A stretch of 64,000 nt of DNA from Turbatrix aceti (lineage: Eukaryota > Nematoda > Chromadorea > Rhabditida > Panagrolaimidae), in the NCBI GenBank assembly GCA_963969345.1, contig OZ017766.1:12214001-12278000 (forward strand). The letters run 5' to 3'. Positions 9,823-21,331 of the stretch are shown here, in pieces (the first letter of the stretch is position 1; every line of letters starts with the position of its first letter). A program made the translations under genes and the position numbers. The notes beneath the pieces were generated by a model. The model saw only the letters and a program-made list of their open reading frames with translations. It searched no databases and was not told where the DNA came from.

Positions 9823-11930
9823 ATGACTGCTAATCACGCGCCACTAAATCTATCGGCTACGGGCCTTTATATCATACACCACGATGAGAATCACCAAGAA
9901 GACAACGATGTATATTACGATCTCTGTGAAGTACCATACTCTACCGATGGCAGATGGTATTTCGTAGCCCTGGCAGGCACGTCACTCTCACTGGTATCTA
10001 TTGTCTGCAACATGCTAACAGCCATCGTACTACTCAGACGAAAGTATGCACATTTTTATTTCCTCGGACTTCTGGCAGCATCTGATACATTTCTATCAAT
10101 TTGTTATGGTCCCGTTATAGCTATGGATGTCATAAAAAATCGACTGCAGGTTTGTGCGTAAAATAATAAGTCGTTGAAGTAATTATTTTTTATAAGGACA
10201 TATAAAAGGTTCATTAGCTTTCAAAAAAAATGTAACATGACGAAAGGGAAATTATGATTTTGGTTTCCACGCAAAAATTAAAGGGAAATAGTTTTAAATT
10301 CCAAAAAAACCCCAATTTTTTGTTCCCTGTGGTTGTTTCATTCTTTGAAAACTAAATTAAATTCACCGATCGCGTCTTATTAGCATTGCCTGGTGACGAT
10401 TTTTTAAACACCAAACAACAGTACCCCTAATTAGTGTATGCAGGAATCATGCAATCATTTCTGGAATCAGGATGTATGTGCAATTACCAGGAAACATAAG
10501 CAAATGATGAAGTTACGGTACAACTATTTTATAAAATACACGACTAAAAAACTGTCAGAGAAACATAAAATTTTTTAATAAAAAAATGTTTTCAGATGTT
10601 GTGGTTGACAAGATTGTACTGGATGTACGTTGGACCTCTTCTGAGCTTCTGCCACGTATCCATGACCTTTTCATCACTCATGATTATCCTCGGAACGATT
10701 GAACGATACCTCATAACAGTCAAGTCTCCCCTCATGACGACCTGGCGTGCGCACCGTGGATGCCTGGCGCTCAGCATGATGACCGTAGCTCTCATGCTAC
10801 GTGGAACTGAACTCCTTGAGTACACCATACAGAAAAATTCTAATTGTACGGGACTGACGGAGTACGAGCCGGCTCTCACTGAATTAGTCGCGGATTATTT
10901 TTACGGTACAATTTATCGCTTCTACGCAAGAAATATTTTAACTGTATTCGTACCCTTCTTGTTGCTGGCATACCTGAACGGATGCATCGTAATAACGCTT
11001 CGGCGACAACACCGATCGGCTTCTATGTTCAGATATGGGTCTTCTGAACACAAGGTTTGTTTTTCAAAAAATGAAAAAGATTCGCAGCCAGCAGGATTTG
11101 AACCTGCGCGGGCAATGCCCAACAGATTTCTAGTCTGTCGCCTTAACCACTCGGCCATAGCTGCGAAAATTGCATTGCTTTAGGGCTGCAATATAAAAAT
11201 TTCAGACAACAGCTTACTTGACATTTTTAGCAAAAAATCCGTTCTGCAACTCGCCTGCTCTTGCTCATTGTCTTTGGATATCTTATTGCCAACTTCCTCA
11301 ATGTTCTTATAACAGCATGGGAGTACATTGACTTCAACGGAACACAAACAGCTTTCGAGGTAAATAAAAAAACTAAATTTTGTACAAAATTTCACCATTT
11401 TATTTTTCACCTTTTTGAAGGTTTACGAAGTGCTCACAGACGTTATCAGCGTTATGTACGTCTTCACGTGTGCGTCACGTCTACCAATGTATCTATTTTG
11501 CAACCAGGAACTCAGAAAAGCATTTTGTGACGTTTTGTGTCGACGGTTACGACCGGAAAAGGATAATCTTCTGAGAAGAACCGGCAAAGTGGAACTTAAT
11601 GGAATGAGCAAATCCTCGGAAATTATTTTGTATGTTACATTTTTTTCGGATTTTCCGGTGTAAAATGTTTTTCTTTTTAGAACCAGATCTCCATTTGGAA
11701 CGGAATTTGATCGCATTACGATAGCTCTGGCTGATCCAAAGACAACAATTACACCCAGAACTTCGCTGGCTACGTACAATCCACCCCTGATTCCGGAAAC
11801 AATGGTAGACACAATGATAGGGTCACCATCGTCTCAGGAAACTGCGGTCATCATATCCAATCCCCTAGCTGACGATGGATACGACGATGAAGCTGATTTT
11901 GCAAGTGATTATGAAATTCATGAAACCTAA
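9823..11930 (+). CDS. Class A (rhodopsin-type) neuropeptide-receptor-like GPCR
   Basis: Five exons: 9823-10149, 10596-11054, 11231-11359, 11421-11629 and 11681-11930. They give 457 aa with consistent phases and GT-AG introns. Seven hydrophobic segments are visible. TM1 holds CNMLTAIVLL, TM2 holds LGLLAASD, and TM3 ends in ERYLIT, the counterpart of DRY. An extracellular loop has NCTG before TM5, and TM7 carries SRLPMYLFCN followed by ELRKAF, a nematode peptide-receptor variant of NPxxY with helix 8. The amino end is extracellular with one N-glycosylation site (NLS). The cytoplasmic tail of about 110 residues is rich in Thr, Ser and acidic residues. It acts at the plasma membrane and the ligand is unknown. 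Intron 2 contains a tRNA-Ser on the opposite strand. Confidence 0.85.
11083..11164 (-). tRNA. tRNA-Ser (anticodon AGA), inside a GPCR intron
   Basis: An 82-nt class II tRNA with a long variable arm. Acceptor GCAGCTA pairs with TGGCTGC, the anticodon loop is CTAGAAA, and the B box is GGTTCAAATCC. A TTTTT run follows on the minus strand. Identical to the tRNA at 61004-61085. It is antisense within intron 2 of the GPCR at 9823-11930. Confidence 0.95.
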
Positions 11931-14137
11931 GAAATTGGGAAAAAATAGGATCCGGTGCACATTTGTTCAGTCAATCGAGTGTCATATCTGTGAAATTCTG
12001 ATGATTTATGGGATACTGTCGGTGAAAGCTTTATAAAAATGAAAAAATAATGCCCGTAATTGTGCTTTGATTTTTGCTTCCAGCCCTTCCTTGAAACGAC
12101 TCTGAAACGAGTTGGACGTTCAGAAATTTTAACCTGATTTTTACACAAATACATACTACACATATTTAAAAAATATATAAAATGAAGACTATGATTTGAA
12201 ATGTAAACAAAATATGATGAAAAATCATCTGATATTGTTCAAAAATTGAAACAAAATTCTTTGCATACATTTTGTATCTGAAGTGATTATACACGGCCAA
12301 AACGAGTCAGAACAGGCGGCGGAACCACCCCCGGCATATATTAGTTCCTGTTGCTAAATTAATTAATTGTAAACAGTTGATCAACTGTTGGTTGAATGCA
12401 TTGTAGTTTCAACACACCGTAGTTTCATTAAATTGCAATGCGCACGTAGATATGTATCAAATAAAAAAATTGATTAAATTTTTTTGGTACCATTTTTTAC
12501 AGTATATCTGGAAAAGCATTGTTACAATCAAATTTTTTTATACTTTTTCAACAATGATGAAACTGATGATACATTGATGGTACATAAATATTATACGATA
12601 ATTGTGTTTTCCAAAATGACGTTAATTTCGTCGAAGAAAGAGAAACATACATACATGCGACTTTGTTGCATAAAGAAACTATGTATCACCGATTCTGATT
12701 AAAGCGACGTTTTGTAAAAATGTAGTTCAATTAACTTTTTTTCTTTGAATTTATTATTTCACACTTTTGTTTCATAAAATGTGAATATCAATTATGGTTG
12801 TCGATTTGTGTTGTAATGATAACGATCAAGAGCGCTACGAGCAAAGGTTATTTTCTGCGCGCTTTGATCTTGATTGTTTTTGTCATCCACAAGTGAAAAA
12901 TTACAAAAAAAACACATGTAAAGTGTGCTTGTTTTTTGTTTTGTTTTGAACAGAAACAAAGATAACAATACCATAATTCATTTTTTCTAGACTAAAATTT
13001 TTGGATTGCTGCTTATTTACAATTTATCGTTTGATGCTTCGGAGCAATTGCGATCGTTGACTTCTTTCGACCTGTCCACTTTGACACATTTTGCCGATTT
13101 TATTATGATTTGCAATACTCTTTCTGTTGTCCGAAAAATTAATTGCATTAATCAACATTTTCAGACATTAGCAAGTTTTAATTTGTTAAAAAACCAGCGG
13201 TAACATAAATTTATACAATCTAAAAATTTGCAAAACGTTCAACAAACCTGCTCTTTTATACAAAAAAGCACTTATTATCGTCTTTCTCAAGGGCGTAAAT
13301 CGGAATCGCAGTAATGCATGCGTAAAGGGTTCCACCGGAGTGTCCACAAATGCGTTGAACTTCCCACCCTTTAATTAAAAGGTCCCCCAGTGTGATTCAA
13401 TTCTTCGATTTTTTATTGTGGATAAATAATTAACTTTGTTCTAACAAACACAAATAAATGGTCCATGTTTGCAGAAGACAATAAAATCATGCAGAGCACT
13501 AAAAAAACTGTGTAAGAGAACAAAAACCGGTTCGAAATGGCAAACACGGAAGTTTAGGGGTCACCTTACTCTGTGCCCACCCAATTAAAAAAAGTTAGGA
13601 AGTGTTTTCTTGATATTAAAGAAGGACGAACTTTACTACTCTTCCTTTGAACTGTGCTTCCGACATTCTGTTATTTTCTGTACTTACAGTTACCCGAAAA
13701 AAAACATTGTCGTCACACTCTTACGATCACGAAGAAATACAGAGAACCAAGACTAAAAAAAGTGTCGCAAGTCAACAATAATGGTGTGGCCTTGAGGACT
13801 GACAGTTGCGTACAGGCAGCCGAGGACGGTGCAAGTTGGAGTGAATTTTGACACAGACTCTCAGCGGCCGGCTAAGGGAGGGGAGACAGGGGGGTGCGTG
13901 CGCGCGCACAAGCGGGTGTGCGTATCGCAATGTTATGGGGCGATATTGGACACAAAAAATTATAGAATGATCCACAGGGGGGACCCTGTAGATCTTCTTC
14001 CATCAAGGCAAAAATATGTGTGATCCATTTTAAAGTTGTGGCAACAATTTTTGAAACGTGACTAAAGCAGAAATAAAAAAAATTGGATAAACAATTCCAT
14101 TGTAACCCTCTTTTTTTTCTAATGTCCTGTAAAAGCG
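11931..14137. other. Intergenic DNA between GPCR and collagen genes
   Basis: AT-rich, with a purine-rich and CG-alternating patch near 13870-13925. No exon or RNA gene could be supported. Confidence 0.55.
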
Positions 14138-14145
14138 TATAAAAG
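14138..14145 (+). promoter_or_regulatory. TATA box of the collagen gene
   Basis: TATAAAAG lies 46 bp upstream of the collagen ATG, a normal distance for a highly expressed gene with a very short 5' leader. Confidence 0.7.
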
Positions 14146-14190
14146 GTCTTTTCCAGGCCCCCAAACAATCACCAGTCGTGAACGCCAGAG

Positions 14191-15081
14191 ATGGAGTCCA
14201 ATGCTGTTGTTGGCGTCGCTTCGACGTGCTCTCTGCTGTCGCTTGTAGCATGCCTTATTGTTATACCCCAGCTCTACACGACAATTAACGAGATGAACGA
14301 ACGCGTCCGTGATGGTGTCCAGGTCTTCCGTGCTGATACCGACAACGCATGGGGTCAGCTCATGGATGTTCAGCTTGCGGTCACGCCGCCGTCGAAGCCC
14401 CGCGAGAACCCATTCAACAGCATCTTCCGCCCCAAGCGTCAAGCTGGTCTTCCTGCATTCTGCCAGTGCCAGCCTACCGTTCGTTCGTGCCCGGCCGGTC
14501 CTCCCGGTCCTCCTGGCCCTGCCGGACCTCCCGGTGCCAACGGACAACCTGGTCTTCGTGGAGCCGATGGACAGCCTGGCGCCGCAGCCGCTCCCTGCCC
14601 TGTTCAGCAACACGATTGCATCCGCTGCCCTGCCGGTCCCGCTGGCACTCCCGGTCCCAACGGTCCTCCCGGCCCCGCAGGTCCCTCTGGTCCTCCCGGC
14701 CGCGCTGGCAACCCTGGACGTGCTGGTCCTCCTGGCCCCGCTGGTCCCGCAGGTAACGCAGGCCCCGCAGGTCGTCCCGGTGCTCCCGGTAAAGCCGGCA
14801 ACCGTGGTGCTGATGGAACTCGTGGACGCGGCGGCCCCGGTCCCGCCGGCCCTAGCGGCAAACCCGGCCGTGCTGGTCCTGCTGGTCCCAATGGTCAACC
14901 TGGACGAGCCGGAGCTCCCGGCCCCGCAGGTCCAGCTGGTGCTCCCGGCGCTCCCGGTCGCGATGGCGGTCCCGGCCAGCCCGGTGGCAACGGCGGTCTC
15001 GGTCGTCCCGGTTCGGATGCCGCTTACTGCCCCTGCCCACCTCGCTCTGCCGTTTTCGTTTCACGTAAACGCGTCGTTTAA
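14191..15081 (+). CDS. Cuticle collagen
   Basis: A single-exon gene of 296 aa, the usual size for nematode cuticle collagens. Residues 7-29 form a hydrophobic signal-anchor, followed by the conserved amino-terminal region of the Col_cuticle_N family. RPKR at 80-83 is the expected subtilisin-type processing site. Cysteines at about 91, 93 and 100 precede a short Gly-X-Y block, a [11 protein letters not shown] interruption follows, and then a long Gly-X-Y domain from about 148 to 275. The carboxy end has YCPCPP and a short basic tail. The product is secreted by hypodermis, cross-linked through the cysteines, and built into the cuticle. Codon use is strongly biased (CCC, GGT, GCC), unlike neighbouring genes, which suggests high expression. 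It has a TATA box upstream and an AATAAA downstream. Confidence 0.97.
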   Translation: MESNAVVGVASTCSLLSLVACLIVIPQLYTTINEMNERVRDGVQVFRADTDNAWGQLMDVQLAVTPPSKPRENPFNSIFRPKRQAGLPAFCQCQPTVRSCPAGPPGPPGPAGPPGANGQPGLRGADGQPGAAAAPCPVQQHDCIRCPAGPAGTPGPNGPPGPAGPSGPPGRAGNPGRAGPPGPAGPAGNAGPAGRPGAPGKAGNRGADGTRGRGGPGPAGPSGKPGRAGPAGPNGQPGRAGAPGPAGPAGAPGAPGRDGGPGQPGGNGGLGRPGSDAAYCPCPPRSAVFVSRKRVV

Positions 15082-15167
15082 AGTTCTGCTGAATTTTACA
15101 ATGGTTTATTGCTTTCTTTTTAGTAGACTTTCGCTGGTCTGTCCTAATGATATCAGTTCATGTGGCA

Positions 15168-15173
15168 AATAAA
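15168..15173 (+). terminator. Poly(A) signal of the collagen gene
   Basis: AATAAA about 87 bp after the collagen stop codon. Confidence 0.7.
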
Positions 15174-15788
15174 GCGGTGATTAACAATTATTGAAATTGA
15201 GTATGGAAAAAAAACAGTTTTTTGGGGTGCTGACAAAGGATTCTGCCTAGAAGAAAACAAAAAAATTTATAATCCTAAAAAACACAATCAGTAGTAATTT
15301 TTTTTTAATTTTTGGAGGATTGTAGCAACTTTTTATTTTATTGATTTGTTCGTCTGTAAGCTGACCTGTCGGTAAACTGACCTGTTTGTAAACTGTCGGG
15401 GAGTAAACTTTCTAGCGGTGCAGAGAATGTTGGTAAATTGTCCTAAATACATTATTTTTGTTGTATTATTAGTTTTCAACTTTTTTTTAGGTGAGTAAAA
15501 ATGCCGGAAACAATTTCGCAAAAAAAAAGAAAATATCTTATTTATGAAAATCTATTTAAAAACCTCTATAACCTGTGAACAAAATACGAACGTACTGTTT
15601 TTTTCCAGTAAGCAATTATACATAACAAATAAATTTCACATAACAGATTGAAAATCTCATTACGCAAATGCAAACCGATATTTGTTTATTATTATGAAAA
15701 CGTGTGACTCGCTCCCAAAACTTCCTCTCATTTGTTGTTCATATTGGAAAACTGTGATAAAACGTTAAAGTAAATAATCCTCATCAAA
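15174..15788. other. AT-rich spacer before receptor cluster
   Basis: Nothing beyond A/T runs and a few imperfect repeats of a TGTAAACTGACCTGT-type motif near 15350-15400. Confidence 0.5.
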
Positions 15789-16761
15789 ATGGCTTCTGGT
15801 TGTGATGAGTCGACATCTGATGATAATAATTACGCAATATCAATCATCTTACAATATATTATTTATTTCAGTATCTATATTTTTCACACTGTTATCAGCG
15901 TAATAAATATATTTTTGACTCTATTGGTTATCATCTTTATTGTAGCCAACATGATACGCCACAAAATGAGAACTTCTTTTTACACCATTTTTGTCCTAGG
16001 CCTTGTGTATTATTTTTTATATCAAATTGTACTTCTGTTTAAATTTCTTCACATTTTTAACGTAAACAACATCTTTGTATGGCATCAACAAGCATTTGCT
16101 GGAGCATGGAATGTAACATTAGCCATCAACCGATTTACTGGTAAAATTTACAAAAAATCCTATGTATAGCATAAAGAAGGTCGTTTAAGGAATAGTCATG
16201 TGGAGTCGTATTAAAACCATTTGGAATGCAAAAACTATTACGGTCGTTATTATTTTTCTTGTAACTTATCCTTTTCTTTTGTATTCTCCAATTTGGTACA
16301 ACTGGCCTTGCTATTGGAAAGAAGGATATTGTGATACTTATAAATACTATAACTGGTCTCAAATATATTCAAACATGATTACGGCAGCAATTGCGGCGGT
16401 GTGCAGTATATCAGCAGGCGTAACAAGTCGGTTAGACAAATCTAATGCTCAATTCATTTCACAAGGTCGACGGAAAGCCGAAAACAGTTTAATGTTACAA
16501 TCTTTTGTTCTCACTCTGATTTTTGTTATCCAATCAGTTATACGGTTGTTTGTATTATTATTTGTAGACCCTTTTGATACTGTTTTAGATATGTTGGGTT
16601 ATGGGATTCATTTGTTTCAAACGCTATACGTTATTGTTTTGTACATTCCTTTCTTTTGTACCAAAAGTTTACGACTTCAAATTTTTGGGTTTTATCATCT
16701 ACATTCTTGGCTGCCACCGAACAAATGCAAAGTTGTTCAAATTTCACAAATTGTAAAATGA
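15789..16761 (+). CDS. Srg/Srv-like seven-TM chemoreceptor, paralog 1
   Basis: Two exons, 15789-16140 and 16190-16761, separated by a 49-nt intron in phase 1, giving 307 aa. Seven hydrophobic segments are visible. The diagnostic region is WNVTLAINRFT at the end of TM3 with the intron immediately after it, then MWSRIKTIW, then a WPCYW motif in the extracellular loop before TM5. A cytoplasmic RRKAENSLM precedes TM6, and YIPFFCTKSLR marks the end of TM7. The layout fits the Srg superfamily of nematode serpentine receptors (srg/srv type), and assignment to the exact class is an inference. Expected role: odorant or chemical detection in sensory neurons. First of a tandem cluster with 17067-18089 and 21332-22302. 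Confidence 0.82.
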
Positions 16762-17066
16762 GTATCATAGGCACAAAAAACAGAGTTTTTGTTGACTGCA
16801 TGATTTTAACGTTATAGGTCAGATTTTAACGTTCGATCGAATAAACAATTGAACTATTACCTTTCATTAATTTTTCACAGAATACGTTCAAGTAAGGGAT
16901 TACAAATTTCATTAGAAGTGTGCATATTAGTTGCAAAGCACCATAGTACTATAGTCGTGGTATATATATAATATAATATTAAAAAACACTGAAAACAAAA
17001 AAATATTGTGTTGTCGTATACTGTGTTCAGACAGATATCAAACATCGGTAATTCTTCAATTCCAGT

Positions 17067-18089
17067 ATGGATAACGACACTTTTTTTGACGGAGAATACT
17101 ATCACATAGGCAGCTTAATTGTAACTCCCGCACAGCTTGTTGTACTACTTTGTATGATTTTTTTGAATAATATTATCAGTGTAATAAATTTAATATGTGA
17201 ATTCTTGCTTACAATTTTTATTGTTACAAATGTTGCACAGAATAAAATGCGAACGCCCTTTTATATACTTTTTACCGTTGGTATTGTGTATTATTTTATA
17301 TATCAGCTTATATTTTTTGCTGGATACTACCAAATTTTCATTAATCCGTTATGGAACATTTCTATGTGGCATCAACAAGCATTTTCTGGAGTTTGGAACA
17401 TGGCGTTGGCTATTAATAGATTTACAGGTAAAACACTTATTTATTTTTGTTTTAACAAAATCCAAATATTTAGTAATTTAGGACTTGTTTTCTGGAATAA
17501 AATAAAATCTATTTGGAGTACGAAATCGACAACCGTTGTAATAATTCTGCTTCTAATTTACCCCTTTATTTTGTATCTTCCAATTTCGTACGACTGGCCG
17601 TGCTATTGGAAAACAGTACTCTCGTGCTATAGAACTGCTTATTTTTACAATTATCTCTTGATGGCTTCAAGCATCATAACTGCAACAATTTCGGCCATTT
17701 GCTGTATATCTGCAGGTTTAGCGAGTCGTATGGACAAAGAAAATTCTCGGCACGTGTCGGAATCTCGGCGACATGCTGAAAACAGTCTAATGGTACAATC
17801 CATTTTTCTCACTCTAATTTTTCTCATTCAATCAGTATTACGATTAATCATAATAATGATGCCATATTCATTGATGAATATTGTGCTGGGATATGGGATC
17901 GCATACTGTCAAACTCTGTATGTCACTTTTTTGTACGCCCCCTTTCTTCTCAGCAAAAGTCTACGACTTCAAGTTTTCAAGTTTTATCACATCTCTTCTT
18001 GGTTGTTAAGGAGCAGAAACAAAGTAATTCAAATTTCGGGAACACTAACTGCTTATACTTATAACAAATCAACTATATTTATAGTTTGA
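17067..18089 (+). CDS. Srg/Srv-like seven-TM chemoreceptor, paralog 2
   Basis: Exons 17067-17427 and 17482-18089 give 322 aa. The phase-1 intron follows the INRFT motif as in the neighbours. It is 54 nt, a multiple of three, and contains no stop, so an unspliced message would encode 340 aa with 18 extra residues. Conserved with paralog 1: MRTPFY after TM1, WHQQAFSG, INRFT, WNKIKSIW, WPCYW, SRRHAENSLM and LSKSLRLQ. The start ATG is chosen by alignment with paralog 1. Confidence 0.82.
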   Translation: MDNDTFFDGEYYHIGSLIVTPAQLVVLLCMIFLNNIISVINLICEFLLTIFIVTNVAQNKMRTPFYILFTVGIVYYFIYQLIFFAGYYQIFINPLWNISMWHQQAFSGVWNMALAINRFTGKTLIYFCFNKIQIFSNLGLVFWNKIKSIWSTKSTTVVIILLLIYPFILYLPISYDWPCYWKTVLSCYRTAYFYNYLLMASSIITATISAICCISAGLASRMDKENSRHVSESRRHAENSLMVQSIFLTLIFLIQSVLRLIIIMMPYSLMNIVLGYGIAYCQTLYVTFLYAPFLLSKSLRLQVFKFYHISSWLLRSRNKVIQISGTLTAYTYNKSTIFIV

Positions 18090-18179
18090 TTTTGATATTT
18101 TTCCGTTAAATAATTATTTTTAATGTTTTTTTATTGTCGTCATCCGATCTAGTTCAACGAGTCTTTTAAATAAAACCAA

Positions 18180-18425
18180 TGCCGAAAAGTAGCTGAAAAC
18201 GCTTTACTGATACAATTTTTTTTCTCACTTTGTTATTTGTCATTTAATCTGTTTTACGTCTAATTAGTTTATTTATACAAGATTCTAATATATTCTATTA
18301 CAAGTCAGCTACAGTATTTAATAATTTTTTTCCAAACATTGTACATTACAGTTCTAAACATTCCGTTGTTCTTTAACAAAAGTGCAAACAAAACGTCAAT
18401 GTTTCACAAATACCTAACACAACTC
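18180..18425 (+). pseudogene. Decayed 3' fragment of an Srg/Srv-like receptor
   Basis: DNA about 100 bp after paralog 2 resembles its second exon. GCTGAAAACGCTTTACTGA matches the AENSLM region, the following bases match the TM6 stretch up to LIQSVLRL, and ACATTGTACATTACAG matches the TLYV region before TM7. Frameshifts and stops interrupt it. It shows that the cluster once had a further copy here. Confidence 0.65.
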
Positions 18426-18680
18426 TAAATTAAATGAATAGTATAATTTATGATGTTAAGTATCGCTAAAATCTTGTGTTCAGATTTGTAGGAACTGTGG
18501 TTATGAATAAAATATAAAAAGTAAAATATATGTATAGTATGACCAAGAACATAAGCACAGCAACTACAAAACGATAAAATTTGAACTAATACATAATTAT
18601 GATCTTACTTACAAGCTTGCAAACAAACAAAGTCCGAAAAACGTGATCAGACTGATGGCTTCGATACTTCGATCCATGAA

Positions 18681-18899
18681 TTATTGAGTTTCCACGTATA
18701 AGTCGTGTACAGTTGAAGTAGATGACGACGCAACAGAGGTTTCTGTGACAATTCGCGAAGCTAAAAAAATATTTTTTACGGACGACTGCATATTTTTTAA
18801 CATACTTTTTTCAACGTTCGTTGCATCATGCTGAAAGTGATGGGTTTCGTCAGGGACAGGGCTTAAGAAACTTTGGCCGCAAGATTTCTGATTGACACT
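18681..18899 (-). CDS. Possible receptor C-terminal tail exons
   Basis: On the minus strand, segment 18899-18807 can splice (donor GTATGT, acceptor TTTTTTTAG) to 18760-18681. The joined frame gives a Ser/Thr/Val-rich tail ending STSTVHDLYVETQ. It resembles a GPCR cytoplasmic tail, but no membrane exon was found upstream and the first acceptor is poor. Probably a remnant. Confidence 0.22.
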   Translation of the reverse strand, partial: SVNQKSCGQSFLSPVPDETHHFQHDATNVEKSMLKNMQSSVKNIFLASRIVTETSVASSSTSTVHDLYVETQ

Positions 18900-19315
18900 C
18901 TATCAGCATTTCAAGTACTGGAGGACTTGTTCATCCTTTCTGGGCCAAGAGAGCTGGTACGTTTGGGTGATTAAAATCAATTGATGACATAAGAAAAACG
19001 GAAAACAGCAATATAGACTATGACTAGATTTTGCTGATCTGACTCTGACTGACAATTGCCATTAACTGCTGCTGCTTAATTACCGATCAGCAAAAGGAAC
19101 CGTGTTGTGCAAAAGGTTGCTTGAAGTGGCTCCCGCCATACAGAAGTAGCTTCTAATTACTCTGCAGTGTAATTGCTGGAGCGTATGTGATTGACAAGTT
19201 TTGTTGCATTGTTAGCGGGGTAGCTGGGAAAACAGCGGTCGCGCCCCCTGAGAGGTGTGAATATTCGCTGATGGTTTGGAGACAAGCTTACTTTGATTTT
19301 GACTTATGCATCTAC

Positions 19316-19660
19316 ACGAGCAAAGCTTACAATAGGAAGCTCGAGCGATGCAAACAAGCAAGTTCATGCCATTCTTTTACTGGCAAAACGCTCAGCACAG
19401 ACAGACACAACGATCGCATTCAGTGGCACACAAAAAATGTGTCGTTTTCCATGCGCTGTCATTCACCACACTTTATGGTGTGTCCTAGCTAGGCCACATT
19501 CATGTTCCCAAACGAACAAAGCTTACAATGAGAGGAGGGCGCGATGCAAGCAAACGACTTTGTGTCTTTTTTTACTGGATAAGCGATGTGATCCCAGGCT
19601 TTTGGGAGACACAATGTTGTGTTCGCAAGTTTTTGTATAAACAACGGCGGTTTGTGGCAC
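19316..19660. repeat. Diverged tandem duplication
   Basis: Two copies about 190 bp apart share the motif CAAAGCTTACAAT, then a GCGATGCAA segment, then an ACTGG segment. The first starts near 19319 and the second near 19516. Neither copy encodes anything evident. Confidence 0.45.
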
Positions 19661-20279
19661 AAAATTGTGTCCCTGCCGCGAAATTGTAAAATTAGTTAAT
19701 TTGCGTTGTATAAACAAAGCAAATTAACTAAATTTAAATATCCCGATGTTGAGGTTCTCAAGGTTGCATTTTGAGCATCGTGACCTCCACAGAAATATGG
19801 GGTGTGTTGCGGAATTACTGTTTTTTACATTTACCAACATGCAAGCATTAAATCAAAACAGCAGGATTAATTTTAGCACTCGAATGTCGCTCGTAATAGT
19901 CATGTTTAAGAACTTGGGCCAAATTGTGGTTAAACCTCAACATCAAAAAAAAATTATCGGCGTTACTGCGGGTAACTTGAGGCTGATGTTTATCAGTCAG
20001 TAGACAGGTCCTACTCTTATTTCAGAAGCAATGACCACAATTTTAACAGAATTCTAGGATTCCAGAGCTTTAGGAACCATTCTGAGGAGTTGGGTCCTTG
20101 ATACGGTTGTCGGCGACCCTCAAATGCGATGAAAAGGGTTGTATTGCAACAAAATTGTTTCTAATAATTACCAGCTGTGCATGAAACACTAAAAACGTGG
20201 TAAGTAGCAATACATACTCCTAAAACTGTAGCCAGCTGTGAAAAAATCATCTTACACTCAGAGTTGTTCAATTCGACAA

Positions 20280-20790
20280 TTTTCAGTGCTCGCTCTGCTC
20301 GCGCTCTTTGAGCAATTCACTTTTCCGTGCTCGCTCTGCTCATGCTCTTTGAGTTTCTAAAATTTTCGCGCTCGCTCCGCTCGCGCTCTTTTATTCTCAG
20401 ATCCTCTGCTCTTGCTCTACTCACGCTCGTGAGTTGAGCAGGAGCGAGCAATGAGCGAACATGGCTCACACCTAAAAATGTGAATTTTGAGTCACAAATT
20501 CAGTCCCTCGCGAAAAGAAAGACCGCATATTGTTTGGAGATACCCCCAACATCGTGTTTTTGATCGAAACTATCAATATTTTAGTATTTGTAGCACTAAA
20601 TTTATAGTGAGCAGTGCTCATTTAAAAATTTCTCTTGCTCGCTCTGCTCGCGCTCTTTGAGCAATTCAATTTTTCGTGCTCGCTCTGCTCATGCTCATTG
20701 AGCACTCCAATTTTTCGCGCTCGCTCCGCTCGCGCTCGTGAGCTGAGCAGGAGCGAGCAGTGAGCAGGAGCAATTTGGTGAGCATCAAAC
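20280..20790. repeat. GCTC-rich minisatellite
   Basis: Blocks of GCTCGCTCTGCTCGCGCTC separated by TTTGAGCAATTCA-like spacers, in two clusters (about 20285-20460 and 20630-20790). Each ends with the reverse complement form GAGCAGGAGCGAGCA, so each cluster can fold back. Related sequence occurs in the MFS intron at 30515-30720. Confidence 0.75.
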
Positions 20791-21212
20791 AACTCTGCTT
20801 ACACTTAAACTTTTTGGCGCACATAATTATGATTTCAACCAAAAAAAACTACCAAAAAATTTTGGACCCGATCCATCGCGTTTGAAGCAAGCAAATTAAA
20901 ATGTTGGTTTACACTTAAACTTTTTGGCGCTACTGTACATTTTTTTACTTTTGATTCTGCATTTGTCGGTAAAACGCTTTTTTATCATTATGATATTTCG
21001 TTTTGATTGCGTAACAACAACAAATCTAAAAAAACTAATTTCACATGCATTGTGATAAATCAATTCTAGTAATTGCTGGCTGTGTGAAATAAAAATGCAC
21101 AATGCAATGATTCCTGTTGTCTATTGAGAAAAATAGGTGTAATTATTCCGTAGTTGTGTTTTGCAATTCTATATCCCGTAATAAATATTTTGTTACCAGG
21201 AAACAAACTGTC

Positions 21213-21247
21213 GGCTAGCTGTGTGTGCTTTTGATACACAGCTAGCC
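21213..21247. promoter_or_regulatory. 12-bp perfect inverted repeat upstream of paralog 3
   Basis: GGCTAGCTGTGT and its exact reverse complement ACACAGCTAGCC are separated by 11 bp. The site is about 85 bp upstream of the receptor ATG at 21332. It could be a dimeric factor-binding site or a remnant of a small element. Confidence 0.35.
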
Positions 21248-21331
21248 TATTCAGTTTAGATTTTTATCAGTTACATAAAAAAACAAGTCTGAATAACAGG
21301 TAAAAAATTGTCCTCTTTTAATTTTCTAAAC

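Noticed and set aside
10922..11158. Minus-strand reading frame starting MAEWLRRQTRNLLG, also at 60960-61187
   Set aside because: It is the translation of the tRNA-Ser gene and recurs wherever this tRNA occurs; not a protein gene.
11423..11812. Antisense 129-aa frame opposite the GPCR last exons
   Set aside because: It lies across two verified exons and an intron of the GPCR and has no membrane or domain signal of its own.
14119..14898. Long antisense and alternate-frame open stretches over the collagen
   Set aside because: They result from the GC-rich Gly-X-Y codon pattern; the plus-frame collagen explains the region fully.
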